64,000 bases of DNA, taken from assembly GCA_963933115.1 (NCBI GenBank), contig CAWVSL010000010.1, forward strand, positions 1 to 64,000, given 5' to 3'. The stretch comes from JALJPB01 sp963933115. Its GTDB lineage: Bacteria > Pseudomonadota > Gammaproteobacteria > Enterobacterales > Alteromonadaceae. Within the stretch, counting starts at the first letter, position 1; each line of letters begins with the position of its first letter. Below the pieces are notes generated by a model. The model was not told the DNA's origin. It saw only the letters and a program-made list of their open reading frames with translations, and made no database searches. This document shows positions 7,352 through 15,930 of the stretch, in pieces. The position numbers and the translations under genes are program-made.

Positions 7352-10102
7352 TTAATGAGCCTGCTCCCAATTATCACCAATACCCGCTTCAGCCACTAAA
7401 GGAACACTTAACTCAACCGCATTATTCATTAATTCAACTAATTTCTGTGTGGTCTCTTCAACGATATCTTGATGTATTTCAAAGATTAATTCATCATGTA
7501 CCTGCATAGTCATGACTACGCGTGGGTCATTTTGTACTTCCAACCAACTTGCGACTGCCAACATTGCCTTCTTAATAATATCAGCCGCAGTACCTTGCAT
7601 TGGTGCATTTATCGCCGCACGCTCAGCGCCCTTTCGTCGCATCGCATTTTTAGCTTTAATATCAGGTAAATATAAACGACGACCAAACAATGTCTCAACA
7701 TAGCCCTGTTCAGCGGCTTGCTGTCGTGTATCTTCCATGTAGGTAGATACATTAGGATAACGTTCGAAATACTTATCCATATACTCCTGTGCTTGGTGAC
7801 GACCAATGTTAAGCTGCTTAGCTAAACCAAAAGCAGACATACCGTAGATCAAACCGAAATTTATTGCTTTGGCGCTACGTCTTTGATCGATAGTTACCTC
7901 ATCTAAAGAAACATCAAATACTTCAGCAGCGGTAGTCTTATGGACATCTCGGCCTTCTGAAAATGCAGCAACTAACCCTGGGTCATCACTCAAATGCGCC
8001 ATAATACGTAATTCAATTTGAGAGTAATCTATTGCCACTATCTTATGATCTTTTGGTGCAATAAAAGCTAAACGGATCTTTCGACCTTCTTCAGAACGAA
8101 TAGGTATATTCTGTAAGTTTGGATCGGTTGAAGATAATCGTCCTGTTGCAGTCACAGCTTGCTGGTAAGAAGTATGAACACGATTAGTTTTAGGGTGAAC
8201 TAACAAAGGTAATTTATCAGTATAGGTTGATTTAAGTTTACTTAATCCACGGTGCTCAAGAATAATTTTTGGTAGAGGGTAATCTAAAGCTAATTCTTGA
8301 AGCACCTCTTCTGCGGTAGATGGCGCACCTTTAGGTGTCTTTTTAATCACCGGTATTTTAAGTTCATTAAACAATATTTCTTGTAATTGTTTGGGTGAAC
8401 TTAAATTAAATGACTTACCGGCAAGATCATGCGCTTGAATTTCTAATTCATCTAATCGCGCACCAATTTTACTACTTTGCTGATCAAGAATATCACAATC
8501 GATCAATACACCGTGTTGCTCCATACCTGCAATTACAGGTAATAATGGCATTTCAATGTCTTCGAAAACCTCAAGTTGTTTACTCGCTTTGCACAGTTTG
8601 GGATAAATGGCATGATGTAGGCGCAAAGTGATATCAGCATCTTCAGCAGCATAAGGACCCGCTTTTTCTAAGTCAATTTGATTAAAGGTAAGCTGCTTTG
8701 ATCCCTTGCCGGCAATATCTTCAAAATGAATAGTTTTATAACCTAGGTACTTAAGAGCAAGGGCATCCATGTTATGTCTTGTGGCGATACTGTTAAGGCA
8801 GTAAGACTCAATCATGGTATCAAAAGCAATATTATGTAATTTAATTCCGTAACGAGACAGCACATTTGCATCGTACTTTAAATTTTGACCTAATTTTTTA
8901 AGCTCTCTATCTTCAAGCAGTGGCTTTAACTGTGCTAAAACCCAGTCACGGTCGAGTTGTTCAGGCGCTCCCAAATAATCATGGGTAAGTGGAACATAAG
9001 CTGCTTTGCCGGGCTCTACCGCGAATGATAATCCCACTAACTCAGCTTTCATATAATCAACACTGGTAGTTTCAGTATCAAAAGAAAAATAGGCAGAGCC
9101 TGCTAACTGTATTAACCATTTGTTGAAAATTTCTTTATCTAGAACAATATCATAATTAGTTTCAATATCACTTGCTTTAACTAAGTCTTCACTGGGTTGC
9201 TCTGCAATACTATCCAGTTGAGTATTCCCTTTAGTACCGGATTGCAAGTCTGCTAATAGGCGCTTCAATTCAAATTTTTGGTACAGCTCAGTTAAGGTCT
9301 CAACATCTGCGGCTTGGGGTTGCAATTCGCCAGCTGTATGTTCAAGTTCAACATCAAGCTTAATAGTCGCTAATTGATACGAGAGTGGGAGTTGCGCTAA
9401 AGCCGAACGTAAATTTTCACCTACCTTGCCTTTGACGTTATCAGCATTGGCCATCACTTCAGTTAATGTGCCGTATTCAGCTAACCATTTAACAGCAGTT
9501 TTAGGGCCACATTTGTCGACTCCTGGGATGTTATCAACCTTATCCCCCATCAAAGTAAGATAATCTATGATTTGATCGGGTTTAACACCAAATTTATCTA
9601 AGACACCTGCTTCATCTAATTCAACGTCCGTCATGGTATTAATCAAACGCACATGTTGATTAACCAACTGTGCCATATCTTTATCACCCGTTGAAATAAC
9701 GGTTTCAATACCCAAGGCTGTTGCTTGTGCAGCTAAGGTACCAATAACATCATCCGCTTCGACGCCAGGAGTAACAATAAGTGGCAAGCCCATTGCAGCA
9801 ATTATTTGATGAAGTGGCTCAATTTGTGTACGCAAATCATCTGGCATAGGTGGACGATTAGCTTTATATTCTGGGTATAAGTCGTTACGAAAAGTTTTAC
9901 CTTTAGCATCAAAAATAGCAATGATATTTCCATTGGGGTAATCTTTTTTAAGACTACGTATCATATTTAGTACACCGGTAATCGCTCCGGTAGGTTGGCC
10001 ATCAGCCGTTGACAATGCTTGTAAATAGGGGACATGGTAAGCACGAAATAAATAAGACGAACCGTCGACTAATATAAGCGGGGATAATGATGAATTTGGC
10101 AT
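7352..10102 (-). CDS. polA: DNA polymerase I
   Basis: A 916-residue polymerase for Okazaki-fragment maturation and repair. The N-terminal 5' nuclease domain (about 1-290) opens PLILVDGSSYLFRAYH. The middle 3'-5' exonuclease domain keeps FDTETT, so proofreading is expected. The polymerase domain has motif A DYSQIELRIMAHLS, motif B around RRSAKAINFGLIYG, and motif C QVHDELIFE. The frame stays open to a GTG at 10159, but the ATG at 10102 gives the usual N terminus. Two DnaA-box sequences lie upstream. A possible sRNA follows downstream. Confidence 0.97.
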   Translation of the reverse strand: MPNSSLSPLILVDGSSYLFRAYHVPYLQALSTADGQPTGAITGVLNMIRSLKKDYPNGNIIAIFDAKGKTFRNDLYPEYKANRPPMPDDLRTQIEPLHQIIAAMGLPLIVTPGVEADDVIGTLAAQATALGIETVISTGDKDMAQLVNQHVRLINTMTDVELDEAGVLDKFGVKPDQIIDYLTLMGDKVDNIPGVDKCGPKTAVKWLAEYGTLTEVMANADNVKGKVGENLRSALAQLPLSYQLATIKLDVELEHTAGELQPQAADVETLTELYQKFELKRLLADLQSGTKGNTQLDSIAEQPSEDLVKASDIETNYDIVLDKEIFNKWLIQLAGSAYFSFDTETTSVDYMKAELVGLSFAVEPGKAAYVPLTHDYLGAPEQLDRDWVLAQLKPLLEDRELKKLGQNLKYDANVLSRYGIKLHNIAFDTMIESYCLNSIATRHNMDALALKYLGYKTIHFEDIAGKGSKQLTFNQIDLEKAGPYAAEDADITLRLHHAIYPKLCKASKQLEVFEDIEMPLLPVIAGMEQHGVLIDCDILDQQSSKIGARLDELEIQAHDLAGKSFNLSSPKQLQEILFNELKIPVIKKTPKGAPSTAEEVLQELALDYPLPKIILEHRGLSKLKSTYTDKLPLLVHPKTNRVHTSYQQAVTATGRLSSTDPNLQNIPIRSEEGRKIRLAFIAPKDHKIVAIDYSQIELRIMAHLSDDPGLVAAFSEGRDVHKTTAAEVFDVSLDEVTIDQRRSAKAINFGLIYGMSAFGLAKQLNIGRHQAQEYMDKYFERYPNVSTYMEDTRQQAAEQGYVETLFGRRLYLPDIKAKNAMRRKGAERAAINAPMQGTAADIIKKAMLAVASWLEVQNDPRVVMTMQVHDELIFEIHQDIVEETTQKLVELMNNAVELSVPLVAEAGIGDNWEQAH

Positions 10103-10191
10103 GGTAATTTTATGGATGGCAAAAAAGTAGACTAAGAATGCCACATTCAATGAGCTCACTCCATAGTAGCCTTAAGATAAATCACTAAATC

Positions 10192-10200
10192 TGTGGATAA
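10192..10200 (-). promoter_or_regulatory. DnaA box upstream of polA (proximal)
   Basis: TGTGGATAA on the plus strand is the exact reverse complement of the strong DnaA box TTATCCACA. It is 90 bases before the polA ATG and overlaps a possible promoter whose -35-like TTGTCA lies at 10207-10212. DnaA is reported to stimulate polA in E. coli; the role here is inferred. Confidence 0.55.
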
Positions 10201-10332
10201 CTTTGTTGACAAACAGGGGAATGTCTATATCAATTAATAAAAAAGATACAGAACTGGCTTTTATACTATTGATTTTATTGACAAAAATGGAGAGCTAATC
10301 CTTTTACGCCACAATATTATTATTTTTGTTTT

Positions 10333-10341
10333 TGTGGATAA
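10333..10341 (-). promoter_or_regulatory. DnaA box upstream of polA (distal)
   Basis: A second exact TTATCCACA on the minus strand, in the same orientation as the box at 10192 and 141 bases from it. Two perfect 9-mers this close are unlikely by chance even in AT-rich DNA. Confidence 0.5.
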
Positions 10342-10731
10342 TTAAATTATCACCATTACTACACCACTGCTCAAATAAGCAGCTAGGCCAAATAACGAGT
10401 TAAGAGATTACCAGATTTTTGACTCATTACCAGAAAATTATTAAACTATTTTGAAAGGTTTATTACCACTAGAAATAACAAAATATTATAAGTAGAAACC
10501 ACCTGACTTAGCGTTAGATCAACTCTTATTAATTTATTTATTTTCTTAAAATATTTTACTCAAATTACTTTTTATTTTAGCAGGTCAACTAATGCTAGTT
10601 AAAAACTCACCGTTTAGAGGAGTATTTGATATTAAGGGGTGTGTAAGCAGATACACAATTGCCTGGTTTTAAACTAAGGCGCCATTATTCATTAATCAAA
10701 CATCTTATTAATAAGAGCCTATAGCGATTGA

Positions 10732-10932
10732 TTTTCAGAAAAATTACTGAGTAAACTTTTAGTTGAAGATTTAGATTTTGGTATGGCCGGCATTAACGAA
10801 GGCTTAATTTCAAATACTGCAGCGCCATTTGGTGGTATTAAACAATCAGGTAATGGAAGAGAAGGCTCTAAATACGGTTTAGACGACTTCCTAGAAATCA
10901 AATATTTATGTATGGGTGGCTTAGATACCTAA
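10732..10932 (+). pseudogene. Remnant of succinate-semialdehyde dehydrogenase (3' end of gabD)
   Basis: From GAT at 10768 to TAA at 10930-10932 the plus-strand frame encodes the C terminus of an NAD(P)-dependent aldehyde dehydrogenase of the GabD type: DFGMAGINEGLIS, APFGGIKQSGNGREGSKYG, then the end DDFLEIKYLCMGG. A TGA at 10729 stops the frame upstream and there is no sign of the other roughly 430 residues or the catalytic Cys. It is a deletion remnant and not functional. A shadow frame on the minus strand is not a gene. Confidence 0.85.
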
Positions 10933-11068
10933 ATAACGCCTATTACTTAAACATAGCTTAACTATTCCACTTAGTTATCAAGCTCAAAAAAAACCTAAAA
11001 AACTGTAGAGCACTGCTAGGATTTAAGGCTAGCTGCGTTAATTTAATTTTCTAGTTTTCCCTAAAGCA

Positions 11069-11758
11069 CTAATTAATAATAATAGACCAATCTGCTGAAC
11101 CGCCGTCAAATGACGCTAGTACTTTTTTTATCGGAAAGACATCGGTGACCTTTAGGTAGGTTGAAGTACTCGTTGATAATATACCATCGGTTACTGTTAC
11201 TTTAAGCTCTGTGACTTGATTACTTTTTACGTTTGGAAGAGTAAAACTAATTGTTTTAGCACTTGCATCGCTGAGGTGAAGCGGCGGTCCTAATAATTGA
11301 GTCCATAAATACACTAGATGATCATTTTCAGGGTCCCTACCTTGAGCGGAGAGTTTAACCTTAGAGCCTTCATTGAAGCTAGCATTATGGATGTCGATAG
11401 AAATACTAGGTGCTTGGTTGGGTTGTTCAACAGCGATTACACCAAGATCAGTAATCTCGCTATTTATTATAAAATCACTATCGTTAATACCGCTATCTTC
11501 AATGATTAAACGAATACAATTATCTTGGGCGTTTAATCCCCCATTATATGAAGAAAAATGGCCATTAGGACAGTTTCTATGTTCATTGATTAACGCTGAA
11601 CTAATCGTGTTTTTACTATTTTCAACAAAAGTAAACCAACCTTGCTTACTAGTGTATTGACGATAAATAGCATTTTTAGGTAATACCACATTTTCAGATA
11701 ATGGGATAACCAAAAAAACAGAGTTACCTTCTTCATCAAAACCATCGATAGTAAAATT
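11069..11758 (-). pseudogene. C-terminal remnant of a secreted choice-of-anchor/PKD-like surface protein
   Basis: The minus-strand frame is open from just inside a TAA (11759-11761) to the stop at 11069, about 229 codons. It opens inside a choice-of-anchor-U-like domain (FTIDGFDEEGNSV, then AIYRQYTSKQGWFTF and the cysteine pair around NCIRLIIED). A PKD/REJ-like immunoglobulin fold follows (NQAPSISIDI to YLKVTD). There is no signal peptide or normal start; the only early start is a TTG at 11713. The family is normally much longer and exported, so this is read as a truncated gene. Expression of a short product cannot be excluded. Confidence 0.65.
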
Positions 11759-11927
11759 TTACAAAGGCGTTACCTTAGTAAAATGATTATCTGAGACAGC
11801 GCCCTAATTTGTATGGCGCATTTTTATAATTTTTTTATTTTTTGTCTTTGGTGACTAAGCATTATTTTGATCAACGCGCTCTATTCGATGCTTGCATAAA
11901 TCATAATCATACCGGTATATTGGTTTT

Positions 11928-12449
11928 TTATTTAAGACCTTCAATAATATATTGACCGGTAAAGATTAATTGAACCTCTATTGGTTTATTAGTTCTATTT
12001 TTCCAATACCAACCATGTGAACCATCAAACGGCACAGTAAAACTGCCCTTCATATGGTCAACAGTGGCTATAGTATAAGACTCAAAATAACCGCTAGTGT
12101 CTCCTTTGGGCTCACCATGAAGATCAACATAAACCGGGCCTTTGTTGGTCTGCCATTGGTAACTGACTTTTTCAAATTTTGCCATAGCAAGCTTATATTC
12201 AATGCCACGCCCAGCAGGTATAGTAAGCAAAACCCTTCTTTCTTCAAGGTTATTGCTGGTGGGCTCTGCAATTCTTTGCTTCTCGTTAAGCGGTTCATTA
12301 AAGACTGTGAAGCCTAATGCTCCACCTACACCTGTAGGATCAATGTTGTACTCAGCCGGCAAAATAAATAAAATCAAAGTAGTAACCGCAATAACCAACG
12401 AACTAATGATCGCTTTGATTAACGAGGTCTTTTTGATGTTTTTTTCCAT
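11928..12449 (-). CDS. Single-pass transmembrane anchor protein, partner of HupE-like protein
   Basis: A 173-residue protein with a basic N terminus, one transmembrane helix (about residues 12-32), and an extracytoplasmic domain rich in aromatic residues (YQW, HGWYWKNRTNKPIEVQL). It follows the HupE/UreJ-like gene by 41 bases on the same strand, so they are probably cotranscribed. Proteins of this type recur next to HupE-like membrane proteins, but their function is not established. The C-terminal half looks like a beta-rich periplasmic domain. Confidence 0.75.
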   Translation of the reverse strand: MEKNIKKTSLIKAIISSLVIAVTTLILFILPAEYNIDPTGVGGALGFTVFNEPLNEKQRIAEPTSNNLEERRVLLTIPAGRGIEYKLAMAKFEKVSYQWQTNKGPVYVDLHGEPKGDTSGYFESYTIATVDHMKGSFTVPFDGSHGWYWKNRTNKPIEVQLIFTGQYIIEGLK

Positions 12450-12490
12450 AGATAACTCTCTTTTTGAATTTAACTCGCCTTAACAACAGG

Positions 12491-13189
12491 TTAATTAATA
12501 AAATAGCCCGTTAATTGCATACCGACTAGCATAAACCCAGCACTCATTAATGCCGTATTGGTGGTCGTCGTAAAACGGTTAAACGATTCGTAGCGACGCC
12601 AAACATTGATCACCAGCAAGATAAACATTAAGGCAAAAAACTGACCTAATTCAACACCGATATTAAACGCGATTAAATTTGATACTAACCCCTCTGAAGG
12701 CAGTTCAAACGCTTGAATTTTTGTCGCGAGGCCAAAACCATGGAATAGGCCAAAAATTAAAACCGCCACTTTAGTGTTGGGTTGTTTCCCTAAGTAATGT
12801 TTAAAGCCGCCAAGATTATCAAAGCCCTTATAAACTACTGACAAACCAATAATGGCATCAATTAAATAAGCATTAACTGTAATATTAGCTAATACCCCTG
12901 TTAGTAAGGTTAAACTGTGGCCTAAAGTAAACAGACTAACGTAAAGTAAGACCTCTTTACCCCGATACAAAAAGAACAAAACACCAACCAGAAATAATAA
13001 ATGGTCGTAACCTGTCACCATATGTTTGGCGCCGATATACATAAATGGGATAAGTTGGACCCCACTGTTGTTTAGTAAAAAATGGCGTGTGGTTTCGTCA
13101 ACCCCGTGAGCAAAGGTTTGAAATGACGTCAATGGTATTATGATTAAAGCCGCTATCACAAAAATTGATAGCGTGAACTTTGAAAACAT
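12491..13189 (-). CDS. HupE/UreJ-family membrane protein
   Basis: A 232-residue protein with an N-terminal signal-like helix (about 7-26), then about six transmembrane helices. The segments GYDHLLFLVGVLFFL, LFTLGHSLTLL and FGLFHGFGLA carry the His-containing motifs of the HupE/UreJ family. Members are linked to nickel or cobalt uptake for hydrogenase and urease, but neither enzyme is seen nearby, so the substrate is unknown. It is the first gene of a two-gene unit with the anchor protein downstream. Confidence 0.82.
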   Translation of the reverse strand: MFSKFTLSIFVIAALIIIPLTSFQTFAHGVDETTRHFLLNNSGVQLIPFMYIGAKHMVTGYDHLLFLVGVLFFLYRGKEVLLYVSLFTLGHSLTLLTGVLANITVNAYLIDAIIGLSVVYKGFDNLGGFKHYLGKQPNTKVAVLIFGLFHGFGLATKIQAFELPSEGLVSNLIAFNIGVELGQFFALMFILLVINVWRRYESFNRFTTTTNTALMSAGFMLVGMQLTGYFIN

Positions 13190-13459
13190 TGATTACTACT
13201 CCTTAGATCAACGCGAGTGCAAGTGACACTAAAAATAAGTTTTAAAATTGAGGCCAGCGTTACTCAGGCTATAAAAGCTTATGAAAGCAGGTTATCTTAT
13301 CTTTCCCATATCTTTATTGTGGTTTTAGTTAGATAAAATACTCAACAATTATGATGATGAGCCCATGGGGTAAAATACCATTTTATATTAAATATCTTAG
13401 CCAAAGGTTGTTTAACTAAAACCACGGAATCAACTTAAAAAAGGATCAACAGACGTCAA

Positions 13460-15349
13460 TTATTCCTGACTCGTAAGCCATACTTTGACTTTACGTTCCA
13501 GCATCACCATAGGTAACGCACCGCCACCTAAAATAACATCATGAAACTCACGAATATCAAACTTATCGCCCAGTTTTTGTTCAGCCAACCGCCTAAGTTC
13601 TTGAATTTTTATCATCCCTATTTTATACCCTGTTGCTTGTCCTGGGATAGTTAAATAACGGCGTACTTCAGACCTTGCTTGCTCGCCAGTAATCGCAGAG
13701 TTTTCCTTAAAATAGGCAATGGCTTTTTCTTCACTCCAACCTTTTGCATGCAAGCCGGTGTCTAATACCAATCGAATTGCCCGCCACATTTCAGAACCTA
13801 AACGACCAAATTCTGAAAGTGCGTTTTGATAAGTACCTGGCATCTCCTTCGCTAACCATTCAGAGTACAAAGCCCAGCCCTCACCGTAGGCATTCAAATA
13901 AGACTGTTTACGAAATGTAGGTACGTTATCTAATTCGAGTGAAATGGCTATTTGCATGTGATGACCTGGCAAACCTTCATGATAAGCGATCACTTCAAGC
14001 TCTCGTTTAGGCATTGCTGTCATATCGGATAAATGTGCGTAGTAAACACCCGGTCTTGAACCATCAGGCGTAGACGAAGAGTAATGCTGCGCTGCACCAT
14101 CTTGTTCGCGAAAAGCTTCGACACGTTTCACGACCATATCGGCTTTTGGTAGTATTCCAAAATAGTCAGGTAATACTTTTTTAATTTTATTAATCGCTGA
14201 TGTTGCGTCATCTATGTAACCTTGACGCCCTTCATCAGTGTCAGGGTAATACAAACGTCGATCATCTTTGGTATCTCTCAGGAAAACAAAAAATGCTTGC
14301 AGACTACCTTCAAAACCAAATTCAGCTTGTACCACGTCCATTTCGCTGCGCAATCGGGCAACTTCTCTTAATCCGATATTGTGTATTTCATCTGCGCTAA
14401 GGTTAGTGGTAGTTTGGTTAGCTAAACGCTCGTTATAAAACGCAAGGCCATTAGGGAGTGCACTAGCTCCTAAAGCTTGCTCGGTTGCATTAACTTGATC
14501 TGTTTTCTGCCATGCAATGAGTCTTTCATATGCTGGCTTAAAGTCATTTATAAGTGCTTGCTGAATAGTCTTAGTAAACTCACCCGCCTCGCTTGGGCTG
14601 ATGTGGCTTTGTTCAAGTAACACCGCTATTTTAGTTTTTGCGTCAGCCCAAATTGCACTGTCATCACCATCACTAAATGGTGCACCCGTAATGATTTTAG
14701 TCGACTCATCAATAACAGCTTCAAAAGCAAAATATGGAGGTCTCACCCCTTTTTTGGCAATCTTTTTTGAAAGGCCAATAAGCTGGTCAAGCGCTCTACC
14801 AGTAGCTGATACTCTCATTAGATACTGCTGCATGTGTTCAGCTGTTTCGACTTTATGCAGTGCGATGAGTAATTGTGGAAAAAAGCTATGAACAGCATTC
14901 ATTTGTTCAAATACGTAGTTGTTATAACGAAACTCATATGCTGCGAATGCTTTCTCGCTCATATACACCCAAAGGTCATAAGATAACTTAGCGTCATCGC
15001 TTAGCTTTGCATAATCAAATGTGTTTTTTAATTCGGTTAAGTTGGCTTTTTTGAACGCAATTTGTGCGTCGTAAGCTTGCTCTGAATAGTCATCTATTTC
15101 GTCTTGACGCTCAATTCGACCTAGATATGTTAGCGAGGTTGGACTTAACATCAGCTCTTGCTCAAATTTATCCTCAAACCATGCGTTCAATTTTGCTGTT
15201 TCTGAGGATTGTAAGGCTGAACTAACCAATGTCGATTTCACTGGCTCGTTTACTTGAGACACCAACATATCGTTAGATTGAACACACCCCAAAAGTGCAA
15301 GACCTGGTATAATAGAAAGGGTGGCAAGTACTATGTTTTTCATTGGCAT
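13460..15349 (-). CDS. DUF885-family lipoprotein, putative metallopeptidase
   Basis: A 629-residue protein with a lipoprotein signal (hydrophobic stretch to LALLGC, acceptor C22), placing it on the periplasmic face of a membrane. The DUF885 signature HEGLPGHHMQ is intact at roughly residues 455-464 and resembles an HExxH-like zinc site; a conserved Glu-rich region (GEGWALYSEW) follows. The family is thought to consist of carboxypeptidase-like metalloenzymes, but substrates are mostly unknown. Its length is normal. A second ATG lies two codons in (15343). It stands alone. Confidence 0.85.
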   Translation of the reverse strand: MPMKNIVLATLSIIPGLALLGCVQSNDMLVSQVNEPVKSTLVSSALQSSETAKLNAWFEDKFEQELMLSPTSLTYLGRIERQDEIDDYSEQAYDAQIAFKKANLTELKNTFDYAKLSDDAKLSYDLWVYMSEKAFAAYEFRYNNYVFEQMNAVHSFFPQLLIALHKVETAEHMQQYLMRVSATGRALDQLIGLSKKIAKKGVRPPYFAFEAVIDESTKIITGAPFSDGDDSAIWADAKTKIAVLLEQSHISPSEAGEFTKTIQQALINDFKPAYERLIAWQKTDQVNATEQALGASALPNGLAFYNERLANQTTTNLSADEIHNIGLREVARLRSEMDVVQAEFGFEGSLQAFFVFLRDTKDDRRLYYPDTDEGRQGYIDDATSAINKIKKVLPDYFGILPKADMVVKRVEAFREQDGAAQHYSSSTPDGSRPGVYYAHLSDMTAMPKRELEVIAYHEGLPGHHMQIAISLELDNVPTFRKQSYLNAYGEGWALYSEWLAKEMPGTYQNALSEFGRLGSEMWRAIRLVLDTGLHAKGWSEEKAIAYFKENSAITGEQARSEVRRYLTIPGQATGYKIGMIKIQELRRLAEQKLGDKFDIREFHDVILGGGALPMVMLERKVKVWLTSQE

Positions 15350-15438
15350 AATTATCTCAATTTAAAGTTGATATTCTGATCATATCATTTTCATAAAATA
15401 CCGAGACATGCTGCCTCATATTGTCCCTAGTTACATCT

Positions 15439-15466
15439 TTTTTATATCTTTTTATATCTTTTTATA
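15439..15466. repeat. Short tandem repeat, unit TTTTTATATC
   Basis: About 2.8 copies of a 10-base unit. The T-tracts recur every 10 bases, close to one helical turn, which could bend the DNA. It lies about 90 bases upstream of the DUF885 gene. Confidence 0.7.
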
Positions 15467-15930
15467 GTTTTCATAGCTTTTAAGGACTGAAAGTCGGTAG
15501 TTTCCCGCTTACTGCCGAACTGTTTTCACAAAATGTAACATAAGCACCTCACGCTGAAGTTCAAACCAACTCTGAATATTGCTTTTGTTTATAATGAAAA
15601 GCTCACTTTTATTATTTTATCAAATGACCCCCTCGTTATTGATCTAAAGTTCTGGCTAGTCTAAATTTATGAACGACTTCTCTAATTCAACTTAACTTAT
15701 TAAGACCCTAGACTGTCGGCTCTAAAACTAAAATCATGATCAAAAGATGAAAATACCGTTAAACAACGATAACAATAACGGCTACAAGCTCTTCCCTTAA
15801 GTCGATAGGTCACAATATTAAAAGACCTAGACTGCAGAAATCAACATTGGTCCCTATTTGATAAATATGGTGTTTATATATACAATCAGTTGATGTATAT
15901 AATATATTATAATAAAAACAAGGGTTTTCG
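15467..15930. other. Intergenic region between divergent DUF885 and TPR genes
   Basis: No gene is seen in the roughly 460 bases. The last 70 bases are very AT-rich, with several TATATA-like runs (15876-15913) that could serve as the -10 of the TPR gene. The short T-tract repeat lies at the left end. Confidence 0.4.

Larger units (their letters stand above)
10160..10731. other. Intergenic, AT-rich, upstream of polA
   Basis: About 570 bases holding the two DnaA boxes and no recognisable gene. The part beyond 10400 may be eroded former coding DNA, since a gabD remnant starts at 10732, but I cannot align it to a protein. Confidence 0.4.

Noticed and set aside
10160..10731. Replication origin suggested by two DnaA boxes in AT-rich DNA
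   Set aside because: Only two boxes, no repeated AT-rich 13-mers, and no dnaA, gidA or mioC nearby. Regulation of polA is a better explanation.
10719..10901. 60-codon minus-strand frame
   Set aside because: It is the shadow of the gabD remnant on the plus strand.
11799..11828. GCGCC/GGCGC hairpin followed by T-rich DNA
   Set aside because: Only a 5-bp stem with an 11-base loop; no gene on the plus strand ends here.
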